From NCBI GenBank assembly GCA_002110485.1, contig MOWL01000024.1, positions 558,001 to 622,000 on the forward strand: DNA of 64,000 nucleotides, written 5' to 3'. Source of the stretch: Emergomyces orientalis (lineage: Eukaryota > Ascomycota > Eurotiomycetes > Onygenales > Ajellomycetaceae). The translations under genes were made by a program, and so were the position numbers. Numbering within the stretch: position 1 is the stretch's first letter; each line of letters starts with the position of its first letter. Below, one piece after another: positions 22,098-34,617 of this stretch. Under the pieces are notes generated by a model. It had not been told where the DNA came from. It saw only the letters and a program-made list of their open reading frames with translations, and ran no database searches.

Positions 22098-23989
22098 TTA
22101 CATCCCCATCTCCACATCTTCTGACACCGCCGTCTCCCCCGCTACAGACTCCTGCTGCGGCGTGCCAATACTAACACTCACACTCGCAGCATCATCCATA
22201 AGCGCATCTGCCGCCGCGGCCGCCGCTCCAGCGATACCAGCGCCCACAGCCGCATTCACAGCTATATCCACAGCAGCTGATGCTGTAGTCGCCGTCGCAG
22301 CCGTGGCGGTAGTCCCATCACCACCCCATCCCATAAACGTCGCCTCAATCTCATCAACAATATCCGCAAGCACGTCCTCGACAATCTGCTCATCATATCT
22401 TTCTCCGAAGCCTTTTATAGGCCGGCATTGGCCCTCCTCAGCAGTTGTGGTTGTTGGTGGACCAACCCACCACGGCCCTTCAAACCGTCCTTCCACAGCC
22501 CCGCCCCCATGACAACTAACAACAGGAAAATACCCAATCATCCCATCATCCGCATTCTCTCTCTCGCCGACTCCGAGGTTATTACTCGCCTGCGTCGCGC
22601 GCGAGGCGGGTGGGAGGAAGGCGTACAGGTCGCGAAAGGGTGTACCCATTTTAACGCCGTTTTTGAAAATTGTGATACTTGACCCTGGTAGCGTGCGGAG
22701 GGAGGGGTCTTCAGTGTTGGTCGGGGAGGGGACACCGTAGGTGGGTGTCTCTTTGAGGTTGAAGGCGTAGTCGCGCAGGTGTTTAGAGGGGTAGATGTGG
22801 GATTGCTGGTAGAGGAAGTCGGTTTTTAGGTGGAAGGGGATGCGGTCGCGGATTAGGTTGGGAGCTGGTGGGAGAGGAGCTGTGGTGGTGGTTGTGGTTG
22901 TGTTGCTGCCATCGCCATCGACAGATGGGTCATAGGTGCCCTCTATAATCTTCCTGTGTAGCCATAGGGGCGGCAGCGTGATGAGCATACCAACCACGTC
23001 ACCTTCATTTATAGCTTCGTCCTTTGGGAAGAAATATTCACACCGCATCCGGTTTACGACTTCCCCGTTCACGTCGCGGATACCATAGCCGTAACAATCT
23101 ACCCCAACGTTAACATCCAGATCTGCCTCGCGACGGGCGAAGCCAAGCCGGATGTTACCCCGCGGCGAGCCGCTGGGTGTCTGCTGTGAGCCTTTTACAA
23201 TCCCGCTGATGACGCGGGCTTCGTAATAATAGGACCCTTCGCGGGCGCAGACGTTGGCTCGCGCAGAGTGCCAGGGTTCATTTGTGGTCACGGCTAGACC
23301 GTCTTCGGTGAATGAAATTGCTGCAGGGGAGTCTTCGAAGCTGAATCGGGAGTAGTAAGGAGGTACATCTGTTTGGCGGTATTTTATGTGTGGGAAAGAA
23401 GGGTCCATGGAGGCGTAGGTGTAACGGAATCCGTTTCTGTTGCTTAGTCTGAGAAAGAAATTCGTGCATGTCAGTTTTATGCTCGTTGAAAGGATGTTTG
23501 GCATTGGGGAACATAAACATGAACTTACTTATCGGCAATTTCATAAAACTTCCACGACTGGCCTAGTACCTCCGAGTGCTTTTCACATGAGAAGTTCATC
23601 TGACGTGGCCTAGGAGGTAGAATGTCTGTGGGTCGCGGATCTGCTAGCTGAATTGGCATGAGCATTGTGAGCTCATGGGAAGGAATGGCAGAGCTGGAGG
23701 AAGAGGTGGTGGGTTTCTTTTCGCGGGGTGCAGAAATAGGAGGATCTGCCGCTCCTTCAGAGTTGCCTTTGGCTTCGCGTTTCTTACGACTGTCGCGCTT
23801 ATTTCTCTTCGCGCGGCCATTTTGGGTTGAGGGGTCGTTGTTCATATTTGCAGAAGAGGATTTCATTGTTGGAGGTGTCTGGCTGGCATGGATGGGGTTG
23901 CTGGTAGTGAGAGAAGGGTTGACAGAAGGAGGTGTTGAGGACGATGCGGTCGGGAAGGGGGGATTGGGAGGTTGAGATAGTGACGCCAT
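22098..23989 (-). CDS. cclA: COMPASS histone H3K4 methyltransferase subunit Bre2/CclA (SPRY domain)
   Basis: Two exons (23989-23529, 23448-22098) encode 603 residues. Bre2 (Ash2L in animals, CclA in Aspergillus) is the SPRY subunit of the Set1/COMPASS complex that methylates H3K4. The N-terminal ~150 residues are disordered, Ser/Pro/Thr-rich, with a basic patch (GRAKRNKRDSRKKREAKG) that could be a nuclear localisation signal. The SPRY fold begins near SFEDSPAAISFTEDGLAV and includes YYYEARVISG, NIRLGFARREADLD, GVDCYGYGIRD and EYFFPKDEAINEGDVVGMLI. A Thr/Pro-rich insert splits it, as in Bre2 orthologues. The last part resumes with ITIFKNGVKMGTPFRDLYAFL and IGYFPVVSCHGGGAVEGRF. The C-terminus is an Ala/Thr-rich tail. 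Loss of this subunit de-represses secondary-metabolite clusters in Aspergillus (established knowledge). Confidence 0.9.
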
Positions 23990-24678
23990 GGCGATGAAAC
24001 GTTCAGTTGCTATGTAGTTTGTAGTTAGGTGGATATTTGGAGAATTTTTTGTCCTCTTGTCTGTGTGGAATTAGAGAATTTGTTTATTAGCAACAGCATA
24101 GCAACAGCATAGACTTGACAGTATACAGATGTCATCTAAACCCCAAACCCAGCAACAACAGAGGCTACCAACCTGATCAAGAGACGTCGCTCCCGTCAGT
24201 GACTTTCTAATCTACGTGTGTAGAGTTCAGGGCCGACGACACAGCGCAAAATACAAGAAATGAAAAAACCAAGCAGCGCCTGCAATTAATAATCCGGCCG
24301 TTTGCAGGGCAAATATATTGTATACGGTACGACTGCATACCCACAAGCGTCGAACGCTTGGCCCCTTGCTTTCCCCCGGCAACGAAACTAGAGCCGTAAC
24401 GCAACAACCGATGCCCTCCAGAAAGTTATCAAATAGAGTTGGTCGGGGCGTGGAGTGGAGTGGAGTTTGAACGCTGCGGAAATTGATTTCTCTCAAATTC
24501 ACTGTACACACGTGGGAGGGCTACGGCAGATAATACCTGCCACGGTTGGTGAACACGTAGGGGAGTCTATGTCCCTGCGACTGCGCGTCCGTGATCAGCC
24601 TGCCCAAATTTGGGCTGAGTTGGCGGGGGTGCTGGTAACTGTAGTGACAACACACAGACAGTTAGTCGTGACAATTAT

Positions 24679-25404
24679 TCATAATAGTGAATGCAGTATC
24701 TTCAGTAATACCATATGAAGGGGTCTCACATGTGGGTTGTTCACGCAGCACGTAGACGGCTCGTATAAATGGTCTGGGTGGTGGCGTGCGTGGTGTCTCT
24801 CCAGGGTCAGCGGTCTGGAATAATTGGCCTCACCAATGCAATGCACACACCCCCAACACGGCCGTTGCCCAAATTGCTGAGCTTCTTGTGCCCACAAACT
24901 CCTCTGTCCGATGGCGTGAGGATGGAACGAGGCCCTACTCCGGGCGGGGGAGTCTGGTGTACGGGCGCTTGTGGGGATTGGCTTTCACCAGGCTGCTGCT
25001 ATTTCTGCAGCGTAGGGATGTGGAATTGGTACGTTCCCTTGCCCTGAAACAATCGACGGCCACACAGCAGGCTGCTGCTGGTGCCAGTTCACAGTAGCAA
25101 CTGGAGTTTCGACGTTGTAACCTGCTGGTGTTGTTAACCCAGGAGCAACAGGCGCTTCGGGGTGTTGGTATCCTCCCGAAAACAAAACCCAGATCTATTC
25201 CGGCTGGTGTTTGCGCGCTCGCGGATATTGGGCAAGAGAAGGTCCTTCAGGGCGATAGAGGCCTGACGGTACTCGTCGCAGCTGGTATAGCTATTATTAT
25301 AGCTGTTGTTATAGCTGTTGTTGTCTGGGTTGACGTCGATATTGCCGTTGTTGGAAGAGGCAGACGAGGACTGATTAAGGAAAAGCGGGATTCATGGCGG
25401 CTTA
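24679..25404 (-). pseudogene. Possible decayed or unrecognised gene with zinc-finger-like C-terminus
   Basis: Reading leftward on the minus strand, ~25375-25180 encodes an Asn/Ser/Tyr-rich stretch followed by SCDEYRQASIALKDLLLPN. The frame then shifts by one base near 25180 and continues as GYQHPEAPVAPGLTTPAGY and VATVNWHQQQPAVWP. A single TGA interrupts at 24985-24987. The same frame then runs on for ~100 codons, through WGCVHCIGEANYSRPLTLE and RHHARHH to a stop at 24679. The last part resembles a Cys2His2 finger (Cys-x2-Cys, then a Leu and an RHHxRHH run), but the spacing is longer than usual. The composition is that of a fungal transcription factor. I cannot tell whether unseen introns rescue it or it is a relic; the family is not recognised. 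Confidence 0.3.
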
Positions 25405-25657
25405 TATAAGGTTTGGGGAGGAGCTCGAAAGAGGAAATGGGCATCAGGGGTACATTGCCAGATTTGGAGAGTGGCATGGATCGTTCCCAGGATATGATAA
25501 ACAAAGACAGTTTAGCGTAGTTTGTTAAACCGCTGAATAGGGAAATAGTGGACAAGAGAGTGTGGGCCAAGTGTGGATATGGCACAGACTATACCATTTA
25601 TGATTAGCAGTGAACAACAGTGATTGGCTGGCTGATATTCACCAGGCTGTTTTTGGG

Positions 25658-25677
25658 TGAGTCAACTGGCTGAGTCA
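25658..25677. promoter_or_regulatory. Pair of TGAGTCA bZIP sites
   Basis: Two exact TGAGTCA heptamers (25658-25664 and 25671-25677) separated by six bases, ~290 bases upstream of enp1. They match the Gcn4/CpcA/AP-1 consensus. Function is inferred from motif only. Confidence 0.4.
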
Positions 25678-25959
25678 TCTGCTCTCTATTGTATCTTCTG
25701 TCACATGACTTTACTGCTGCCCACAATTTCAGTCAAAATCTACAAAAATTGGGAGACTCAGACTAAACTTTGTATCTACAACAGACAGCAGACAACTTAG
25801 TCCTTTATATGCAGCCTCTTTGTATGCTGGATTGAGAAGACCTTGCTGTGACTCAAAAGGAGCCCAACCCCACTTCCAGGTTCTATAAAGAGTCACAAAT
25901 AGAATCATTGAAATATAGAAAGGGACAGGGAAGATAGAAGAAAGAAAGAGACTAAAACT

Positions 25960-27623
25960 ATGCCAAAGGCTACTACTACTGCTGAGCGCAGACATGTGCC
26001 GCTCGCAGACGATATACTTTCAACCGGCCACCTGCGCACAAAGTCTGCAAAACGAAAATCCCGCTCGGACGAAGACGATGGAGACCATTACCTCGATTCA
26101 AAGACTTCAAAGAAGATCCTACAAATAGGCCAGGATCTAGCAGATGAGGATGCGGAAGAATCCCGTGCTGCATTGGCTGCTGCGGGAGTAAAGAGAAACA
26201 CAGCGTTCGATTTCGAGTCGCGGTTTGGCGCTGAAGACGAGGAGGCGAAGGACGAGGATGCTGATCAATATGGCGAGGAGGAATGGGGGGACGTTGAAGA
26301 GGAGGTTGAGGAAGTGGTACGTATATTCTATCCTTGGGGATAATTGGACTTGCATTGTGTTGACCACTGACACCTGGGTCTTTCCAGGAAGTTGACCCTA
26401 ATGACCTTGATACGTTCCATAAATTCGTGCCCCGCGGTGAAGAAGATCCCATATTCAACCCCCGCAAGCCCGATGACGACGATCAAGGGCAGACAACCAA
26501 CCTGGCAGATTTGATCCTTGAGAAAATCGCAGCATACGAGGCTGAAAAGGGTGACCAACCTCAAGTTATGGGAGGCGGCGCAATGGAAGATGCTGTTGAA
26601 CTCCCCGCAAAAGCCGTAGAGGTTTACCAAAGGTGCGCCTCTCTCCTCCCCCCCCAAAAAACAATCAAAAACACATACGAAACAATCCCCTAACGTACAA
26701 CCCACAGAGTCGGCTTCCTCCTCTCCCGTTACAAATCTGGGCCCCTCCCCAAACCTTTCAAAATCCTCCCAACCCTCCCCCAATGGCAAACCCTCCTCGA
26801 AATCACCCAGCCCGACAACTGGACCCCCAACGCCATCTACGCCGCCACCCGCATCTTTATCTCGGCCAAACCCCTCATCGCCCAAGAATTCATCAACACC
26901 GTCCTCCTCGACCGGGTCCGCGACGACATCCACGAAACTAAGAAATTGCACGTACACATTTACAACGCACTGAAAAAAGCCCTCTACAAGCCCGCCTGCT
27001 TCTTCAAGGGATTTTTGTTCCCGCTCGTGCAATCGGGTACATGCACGCTGCGCGAAGCACATATCGTCTCCAGCGTTATCACCCGCGTCTCGATCCCCGT
27101 CTTACACTCTGCAGCGGCTCTGCTGCGTCTATGCGACATGGCGGCGGAGAAGACGGCGTCGGCCCTTGCGTCTGAAGGCACGGGGGCGCTGAATATGTTC
27201 ATCCGCGTGTTTCTGGAGAAGAAATATGCCCTACCATATAAAGTGATCGACGCGCTTGTGTTTCATTTCCTGCGGTTTCGTGCTACGGAACAATTACCAC
27301 CACAGCAAGAAGCTGGAAACCGCGATACGGACATGACCGATGCGGCACAGGCGGCGGCGGCGAAGAGTTATAAGTTACCTGTCCTGTGGCATCAGTCGTT
27401 GCTTGTGTTTGCGCAGCGGTATAGGAATGATATTACAGAGGATCAGCGAGAAGCGTTGCTGGATCTATTGCTGGTGAGGGGGCATAAGGATATTGGTCCT
27501 GAGGTGAGGAGGGAGTTGTTGGCGGGAAGGGGGAGGGGGATTGTGCTCCCTGAGAATGCCGAGGGTGCTGATGGGGTTGGGATTAGTAATGGCGGGGATG
27601 ATACGATGGATATGGGGATTTGA
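25960..27623 (+). CDS. enp1: Bystin family protein (Enp1), 40S ribosome biogenesis
   Basis: Three exons (25960-26316, 26388-26632, 26708-27623) encode 505 residues. Enp1/bystin is a nuclear factor required for 18S rRNA maturation and export of pre-40S particles. The N-terminal ~115 residues are charged and low in complexity, with a basic KSAKRKSR patch, then acidic runs (DEEAKDEDADQYGEEEWGD). The bystin domain spans the rest: DPNDLDTFHKFVP, LADLILEKIAAYE, RVGFLLSRYKSG, LPQWQTLLEITQPDNWTPNA, and further on AATRIFISAKP, NALKKALYKPACFFKGFL, REAHIVSSVI, KYALPYKVIDALVFHF and WHQSLLVFAQRYRND. Junctions are GT-AG and keep phase; the exon 2/3 join falls inside the Arg of VYQR-VGFL. The minus-strand open frame of 244 codons over exons 1-3 is a shadow. 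Confidence 0.95.
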
Positions 27624-28507
27624 TGTGATTTGAGAATTGAGAATGCGGTGTTTGGGCGGGTATGGAGTATATATATTACACTTTTCATTCCATTCTTTTT
27701 CCTCACACTTAACCTTTCAGCGAAAATGGTTTATGGTCATGATGAATTAAAAGCTTTGTTAATGTTTTTTTGCATACCCATATATGTCTCGTGTCATGTT
27801 AGTAAAGTTACTCTGGCATTATATAGATAGCGACATACGAATGAATCTTAACCACCTTTTTACACTCCTCATTTTTTTGGATACTTATTGTTTCGTGCTC
27901 ATGAAATGGTAACTTCCATCGTTCGAATTCCTTTCATTGTTTCCACATGCAATACATCTAGTTAGAATCAGATAAGCCACTCGTTCTACACAGTTCGCAT
28001 CCAGCCTTGCGAGAGCAAAAGGGAAAGTTAAATACTCAAGAGATCCGTAAACACAATGACCAATATAAGCAATGCATATACAATCGCCGGTAAACACCTT
28101 TAGCAAAAATAGAAGGAAGAGGGGAAATGACGATAGGAAATACAAGAGTAACTTCTGGACAAGATAATGGTAAATAACAAAAAGAGGGCTAAAATAGAAT
28201 GGCAGAAATGCTGGTTCGTTAAGATAATCGTAACAAGGTCGGTGCTTTAAGGTACACTAACGTGATATAGAATATGGGGTGGGGTTTCGGTAACCTATAC
28301 GCGGAAGAGGGAGGTATAAAAGGGACCCTGGGACCCCCCAAGCACGGTCAGGGAGGAAAGGATCGATTGTCGGTCGAAGAGAGCGGCCAAGCGGGGGCGA
28401 TGTAATGTGAGATGGGGCGACCGAGTCCAAATTCGAAGGAAGTTTAAGGCATACGGCAGAGTGGAGCCAGGACAATCATAAGGGAAGAAAGAAAAGAAAG
28501 CGCTAAT
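27624..28507. other. Convergent intergenic region, enp1 / did2
   Basis: 884 bases of AT-rich 3' flank; no supported gene. Confidence 0.6.
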
Positions 28508-29333
28508 CTATGCCCTCAACGCCCTCAGCCTCGCATCCAACCCATCCTCCTCTTCCTTCTGCTTCCCCGCCCCCTCTCTCACCCCAACCTCCCCCTCAGG
28601 CGCTGCATTCGCCTCCAAATGCTCCCGCATATCCACTCCGGCCTCATCTGCCAGCTTCTGCATCAACCTCTCCACCTCTTCCTTCCCTTCCCCGCCCAAA
28701 CTCTGCTCCTGCACCCCCTGCGACACATCTCTAATCGCCGAACTAGCAATCTTGAAATCCTGACTCCTCTCTAGAAACGAGTTGGCCGTCACCAGCACAC
28801 GTTCCAGGTTGATGGTGCGTGAGGCGCCCTCGAGAGCTTTGGAGGCGTAGGCGAGCGAGCGGGCGCGTTCTCGCGTGCTGTAGGCGGCCTTTAGGTCGTT
28901 GACTAGGACCTCTGCTTCGGCGGCTTCGGAGCGGAGGGAGACGTAGCGGTGGTGCTCGCGGACGGCGGATTGGGAGTGGATTTGGGCGATTTGGAATTCG
29001 CGGTTTTTCATGGCGCGGGAGGCTTTGTTTTCTTCGGCTAGGCGGGTCTTGTTGGCTTTATCGGCTTCTTTGCGGGAGCGGGAGGCGAGCATCTGTGGGT
29101 TGGGGGGAGGGGGAGGTTAGTGATTGGTTTGGAGAGGGTGAGAGGGCAAAGCTAAGGGTTTATTTTTGCACGGGGTGATAACGAAGGCGAGGGAATGGTA
29201 GAAATGGGCATATTGATACACAGCGTAGTTAGGGATTCGAGGAAAATATATATGGTAGTGAAGGAGGATGAGCGGGATGATATCGTACCTTGACCTCCAT
29301 GAGGGCCTTCATTAGAGGGTCTCCCGGCGGCAT
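28508..29333 (-). CDS. did2: ESCRT-III-associated protein of the Did2/CHMP1 type (Snf7 family)
   Basis: Two exons (29333-29289 and 29092-28508) give 209 residues; the 45-base first exon encodes 15 codons beginning MPPGDPLMKAL. The body is a basic, nearly all-helical N-terminal half (RSRKEADKANKTRLAEENK) and an acidic C-terminal half, the layout of Snf7 proteins. Did2/CHMP1 signatures are visible: NLERVLVTANSFLERSQDF parallels the 'nLe.v...FE..fed' helix, VERLMQKLADEAGVDM is the Did2 C-terminal helix, and the final GLDARLRALR with preceding Glu fits the MIM1 consensus ([D/E]xxLxxRLxxL[K/R]) that binds Vps4 and Vta1 MIT domains. It would act on endosomal membranes in multivesicular-body sorting. 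The intron (29288-29093) is 196 bases, longer than others here, so the first exon is the least certain part. Confidence 0.72.
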
Positions 29334-31678
29334 GTTAGCGGTAAATTATGTGCTTCTTTTTTCTTTATGGTGAAGTGTGCATAGAGCAAGCAGGCATATT
29401 ATTTCTGGGGTCGAAGATGTGATTGTTATTGTTTGAAAAGATAAAAAGATAGAGCTGGGATAAGCATAGGCAGCATCCCAAATGGATCTGACTGACGTCG
29501 GCAGGAGAGCAGAGTGCTTAGATAATATAATTGTCATCCATCTTCTATTTAGGCTAATCCCTATTGGTCTTAGTGCAGTAGTTTACCCAAACCTCCCAAG
29601 AAACTATCCCCAAGTATTTATCAGACTGTAATAATAAACTACCAAGCTGTCAAACCAGATGCCAGGTGGGTTCTGAGGGCATTCTCTTTAGTTATGTGGC
29701 CAAGTCTCACACCAAGGCTGTCCTTTCTCTGTTACGCTTAAGAGATAAAGGATTTTCTCTTTTGCTACCAGATCAAGTGGTTAAGAGTGCCGCACAATCG
29801 AGAGGTACCCTCTACAGAACCACAGCTCCTATCGCCACCACTGAGGATGTGGCACGGTTGGTAGGCTTCTACCAGCCGTGCCAGGAGTTAATTGCACCTT
29901 GTTTCCAGAATGCAAGTCTGCATTAGTTCCTTTTCGCATGGATTACTTTCGAGAAACACTTTGATTATGAAAGACGGCCACAAAATTGCATACCTTGAGA
30001 CAAGCATTTGGCCACGGGCTAAAGAGATTTCAGTTTCAGTTCAAAGGAGCGAGTATAACAATGACGGTAAATGTCGTGGGCCAGAACACCTATTTTCATA
30101 GGGAAATAAAGAAGCGAAAGAAAACTGGATGCCTCAGATATTGAGAGCTAGCTACACAAAGTTCTCCCAACAGTCATTCATTTCAATACATGAAATCTGG
30201 CATCTTATCATATCATTGGTGAGTCCACCTATACATACATCTACAGTTTGAACTTTGGCAATACATTGGGAACAGTCTTCTTCAACCGGCATGAATGAAT
30301 TCAATATTGCTTATCAATATTCACTCTTAACTTACTCTGATTGTGTGAAAGTAACTCTTATCTCCACTTCCCAGAAAAATCATGGTATCAGCAGAAATAA
30401 TGAACTTGTACTACTTGATGATGAGGTGAACATCTGTTTCAGATGAAGAGCTTTCACAATATGCAAATATGTAAAAGAAGATGAAGTTGACGAACTTTTG
30501 CACGGTCAAAAACTAAGAACACAAAGATGAAGAACTCTACAATACCATAGTACATCAACCTGCATGTACTTCTCAAACAGAGAACAGGGAAGAATTTCAA
30601 CGACCAAAAATGAAAAAAGGAAAAGCTTTAAAAATGGAGGGATCTCTAAACCCTCAGCAAAGTTAGTCTTGAAGAGTTACAGTGCTGGTCAGGGATAATA
30701 CAGGGCAGACAAGATCACACACCTCATCAATTACATCCTCATTTATTAGGACACACCTTTCTTTTCTATATGTATATGCCAGATTTGGGCAGATTCTTCT
30801 AGATAGTCATTCAGTCATCAATATATTCATTCTATTGCTCAATACAAGGTTAAGAGTCGTGGTCAAAGCGTCCCGCCTCGCTGCACTTTATTTAATGGGC
30901 TAGCTAGCCTTAGGGAAAAGTAGTTCAGGACATTAGGCATGCTGATGCTCGGCAGCCAAGCTCCGACTTGCCGAGACAGTAGTTGGCTGTGGCTCCTGGT
31001 CTGCTAATGAAATAGAGCCTAATAGCAATGGGGATGCCTGTCAGGGAATACGAGACAACGAGTCCACAGCTTGTGATATGCACCCATGATATGTTTGCTC
31101 CTGAACTAATTCTCAGGAGAAGAAAGCGAAATTCATTCCTTCGCACGAGCTGCTCCTACATACCTACAGTATACTGGAACCTCTGACTCCACTCACGCAT
31201 CCACCAGGGCGGAACTACTTACTGGGTCTTATTCCCGTGGTCCCGCTCCACCAATATCCAAGAAGCTCCCAGCCATGTCTCCCAACACCAGCCTCCCCGC
31301 AAACCTCCTCAAAGCCGAAGCGTCAAAACTTGCCACACGCTCAAACCTTCAAAATGGCCTTCCACCTTCTATGCGGGCGATACCTCTGATTGCCATCGGC
31401 GTCGGGTCCGTCGCGTCAAAATATCTCGGCAGCTCCACAAATCTTGTTGAGGATAAACTGTTGGGTGCTGAAGAAACGGTTTTGTTGGTGGGTCCGGAGA
31501 AGGGACCGACAAGAAGCAAGCCGGATGGAGAATAGTGATAACTATGGCTGAGGGTTGCGACTATATATTGGCGGCCCTTCCCTTGTTGGTTGTGGGTTTG
31601 CAGAGGCTTCGGGAGGCAGACAAACTAAGATTTTGATATTGATGCAAGGACTGCATGCTTCTGGCACCAAATTCGGCG

Positions 31679-31701
31679 TTTTTTTTTTTTTTTTTTTTTT
31701 T
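31679..31701. repeat. T-homopolymer
   Basis: About 23 consecutive T on the plus strand in non-coding DNA, possibly an insertion's poly-A remnant. Confidence 0.85.
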
Positions 31702-32189
31702 GGATACCCCTGTTACTCTCTTCTCACTCTCTTGCTGTATATATATGTATTCCCTGTTTACTCACCTGTACAGTACATGTTTCTTCTAATCGGCGACATA
31801 TTACCGATTTCTCCTTGGAATCCAATGCAATTCCTCTGAAGTCAGATTGGCTAAAGCCCTTCCTCGAATTATAGTGACTATAATTTCTGCTTTTCAAAGA
31901 GTGCTGCTGCTGGCAGGAAGTGCCAGGTGGGCAGTTTTGTTGGGCGGAATTAACAGGTTGGAGAGATACTTACACCAATAACCAACCCCTTATCAAAGAT
32001 GTCAGTCACTAAAAACGAGCCACTTTCTATAGCTGTCATGAAGAATCTTTCATATCTTGGGTGATATATTGATTCTTCAAATCTGTGCTATGTAATGTTA
32101 TGCCATTCCTCGAAAACCACTCTCACCAAACACCACGCCCACGTCTGCAAAAGCTCAAATACGCCTCCGAGCGATTCCACAAATCCTCC

Positions 32190-33244
32190 GCCTCATCCAA
32201 ATGCCAGGCTGCAGGTGCCAACCACTGGTTCCACGCCGCCATCTGAAAACTCCATCGCCATTTTCTCAGCCCAGCTAGTATCCCCCGCCCAACGCAGCGC
32301 CCATCTAAAGTGCTTCCAAAAACGACGTATGTCCGTTCTGATGCAGCTCTTCGAGTACAACTTTAAAGCCCCTTGCCCACTTCTGCGGCAACACCGTGGC
32401 GACCCAGTACAGCACATTTAGCACAGAATAGGTGATGACCAGCGTGAGTTGCATGGTCCATGAAGCATTTGCTCAAGAGGACAATTGCGGTCATCAGGGT
32501 TAGACCACCAAAGGGGGCGCTAATACCCCGTCCGGTCTGCCAGTCCATCACACAGTGGGGTTTCGTTGGGGTGAAGTAGAGCATGCGAGTGATCGGGGCC
32601 ATTGCTGCGCGTATCCGCGGTAGATTCCAAAATTACGTCACTAGGTGAGACGGGCAGGCTGATACCGCTCTCTCTGGGGTGGTATGTTATTCTCCGCTTG
32701 AGGTTCGTGCGGAAGGACTGGTGTTATGAAGTTCGTGATGAGGATTCCGGAGAAGGTGATGTGGTCTTGGATCACGATTGCCCAGGCTAAATAACCTGCG
32801 GTGATGATGCTATCTGCGATTGTGATGGGGTTGTTTTGGTGAAAACCGCCGCAGGCAGACGGTGTGGTCTTTGCTGTTGAGGAAGGTAAATCTCAGCTCT
32901 CGAACGGTGTATACGGGGAACTGAGTCCTGTCGTCCTGGAGGAGGGGGGCGAAATAGTGCAGGCGGGCGTGTTCTATCTCGGCGTCGGGGCCTACGACGA
33001 CGACGACGATGTCTTGGGTCGGGAGGATCCTAGGCCTATCGGCAAGAAGCCGCTGCGGTGTGGGTAGGAGACGAGGCAGGAAGCATAACTTCGAGAGACA
33101 CATAAGAAGACTGTTCTGTGGGATGTTGTCCTCGCCATACTCGGCGAGGATGCTGACAACGTCGAGATTCCAGTCATTCGTTGCCGTTGGGACCTCCGTC
33201 ATTTTAACAGTAGGTCCTGGATGGATATTGCCCGTGAGCAACAA
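32190..33244 (-). pseudogene. Possible degenerate gene on the minus strand, family not recognised
   Basis: Three blocks in different frames follow each other on the minus strand. 33244-32810 is open for 144 codons (starts MLLTGNIHPGPTVKM, with an Ile/Val-rich DIVVVVVGPDAEIEHARL). It is followed by a shifted frame reading GGFHQNNPITIADSIITAG and AWAIVIQDHITFSGIL (about 32850-32650), ending at a stop. Next is MAPITRMLYFTPTKPHCVMDW (32602 leftward), with hydrophobic stretches, and then scraps to ~32190. The hydrophobic segments suggest a membrane protein. The joins do not have good splice sites that I can defend, so decay is more likely than a multi-exon gene. No family assigned. Confidence 0.3.
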
Positions 33245-34617
33245 GGAATCTGCAGCATGGCCTGTGCCTTTCTGATAGGCACCTCTGAGGGTGAATTTTG
33301 TTCTTCAATCGTATTAGCCCATCAGGCAAGCAATTCGATTCAGCGGTCAGACAATTGTTGCTGAGATCCCTTTGGCTTTGATTGAGATATTGCCCAATTG
33401 GCACTCAACAGCAGCGCAGTTTTTCCCACCCTACCACGCCATTGTGCATTACCCTAAAATAATACATTGCAAGAGATTGAACTGGTATCTTTAATTTTCC
33501 CAGTCCCTTTCATTAGGGGTAGGAATATTCCTTGTTTGTTTTGTTGTTTTGCTGGATTCTTGAGTACTCTTTGACGTCCTGGCTGATGCAGGTCAACGAC
33601 GTGAGGAATGACAACGCAGGGGCCCAATACACAAAAAAGGAGACAAAAAAGCAGAGAAGAAACGACACAATGGATTACTACACCAGAAGAAAATAGTTCA
33701 TGGCATGAAATAATGCCACCGACAGTCATTTCCCTCCACCACTCCATCTCCCTCCTTTCTCCCCACATATGCCTCCAGGGTCAAGGAGGAACAGGAGAAA
33801 AGAGTAGCTATCCCACCCCTCAAGATGCTAGTTCATGAAAAAAAAACCCATCGCAGGCCCTAACAAAACCAATATTTGTGCTTCTTGTCCCAATCCCTCC
33901 ATCCTCTCGCCCCTTTTACCCTTTTTTTTTTGTCTTTCTCCACTCCTTGACCCGCTCAGATAGGGTGATTCGGGAACGAGAGTGATTGCTTCCTAGGTTC
34001 CGTGAAGAAAAATTGGATGAAGCAAAGGCAAAAGCGAAGGCAAAGCAAGACCAAAAAAGCAAACAGAATGTGAAGAGGCAGAGGTGGTTTAGTTGAAATT
34101 GCATTTTCTCCCTTTTTCTTTTTTTTTTTTTGTTTTTGGTGCTTATTATATTGTTTTATCATTTATTGTTTACTATTTCTACTTGTGTAGTTTTTATTTT
34201 TGTCGGAAAATCAGAGTGAAGAAGTTGGGGAGGGAAAGTCGGCGGGAGTCTGAAGAAAGGAACGAATTGGTTGGAGGAATGGTAAGCGTTGAACCAGAGC
34301 AAAGCAATACCCATATCCATCTGTGTACAATGAGTAAATGAATAATACCTTACCCAGGAACGCCCTGATAAATCACGAATGCCAAATCACGAATGAATAT
34401 GAATGACTGATTGATTGAATAAGAAGAAACCAATTTTTATTCTCTTTTTTTTGTTCATAAAATAAAAGAGGGAAAAAAAATATAATATATAAAAACAGTT
34501 ATATAAGAAAAGGAAAAAAGGAAAATCCCCAACCAAAAGGAAAAGAATAATAGATCGCTAAATCCAAGCCAACACAAAACTCCATACCATCCATCATCCA
34601 GCCCATTCCCACATTTC

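Larger units (their letters stand above)
23990..25959. other. Divergent intergenic region, bre2 / enp1, with decayed reading frames
   Basis: A long 1970-base gap between two core genes. The part near 24000-24680 shows nothing. The part 24679-25404 holds a suspicious minus-strand frame listed separately. Two TGAGTCA sites lie near 25660. Confidence 0.5.
29334..34617. other. Gene-poor 5.3 kb, AT-rich, with coding scraps
   Basis: No intact gene supported. It contains a T-run at 31679-31701, many short open frames, and a minus-strand set of coding scraps around 32190-33244 listed separately. A possible 86-codon frame (31275-31535, +, beginning MSPNTSLPANLL) has fungal-like codon use and a hydrophobic middle, but no recognised family. 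GT-AG structure, conservation and expression are unknown. Confidence 0.5.

Noticed and set aside
22162..22512. Ala/Ser-rich plus-strand frame
   Set aside because: Antisense to the Ala-rich tail of bre2.
26328..27062. 244-codon minus-strand frame
   Set aside because: Antisense shadow of the bystin exons, which explain the sequence fully.
31275..31535. 86-codon small protein gene
   Set aside because: Plausible codon use and a hydrophobic middle, but no homologue recognised and no supporting structure; left as a note in the intergenic entry.
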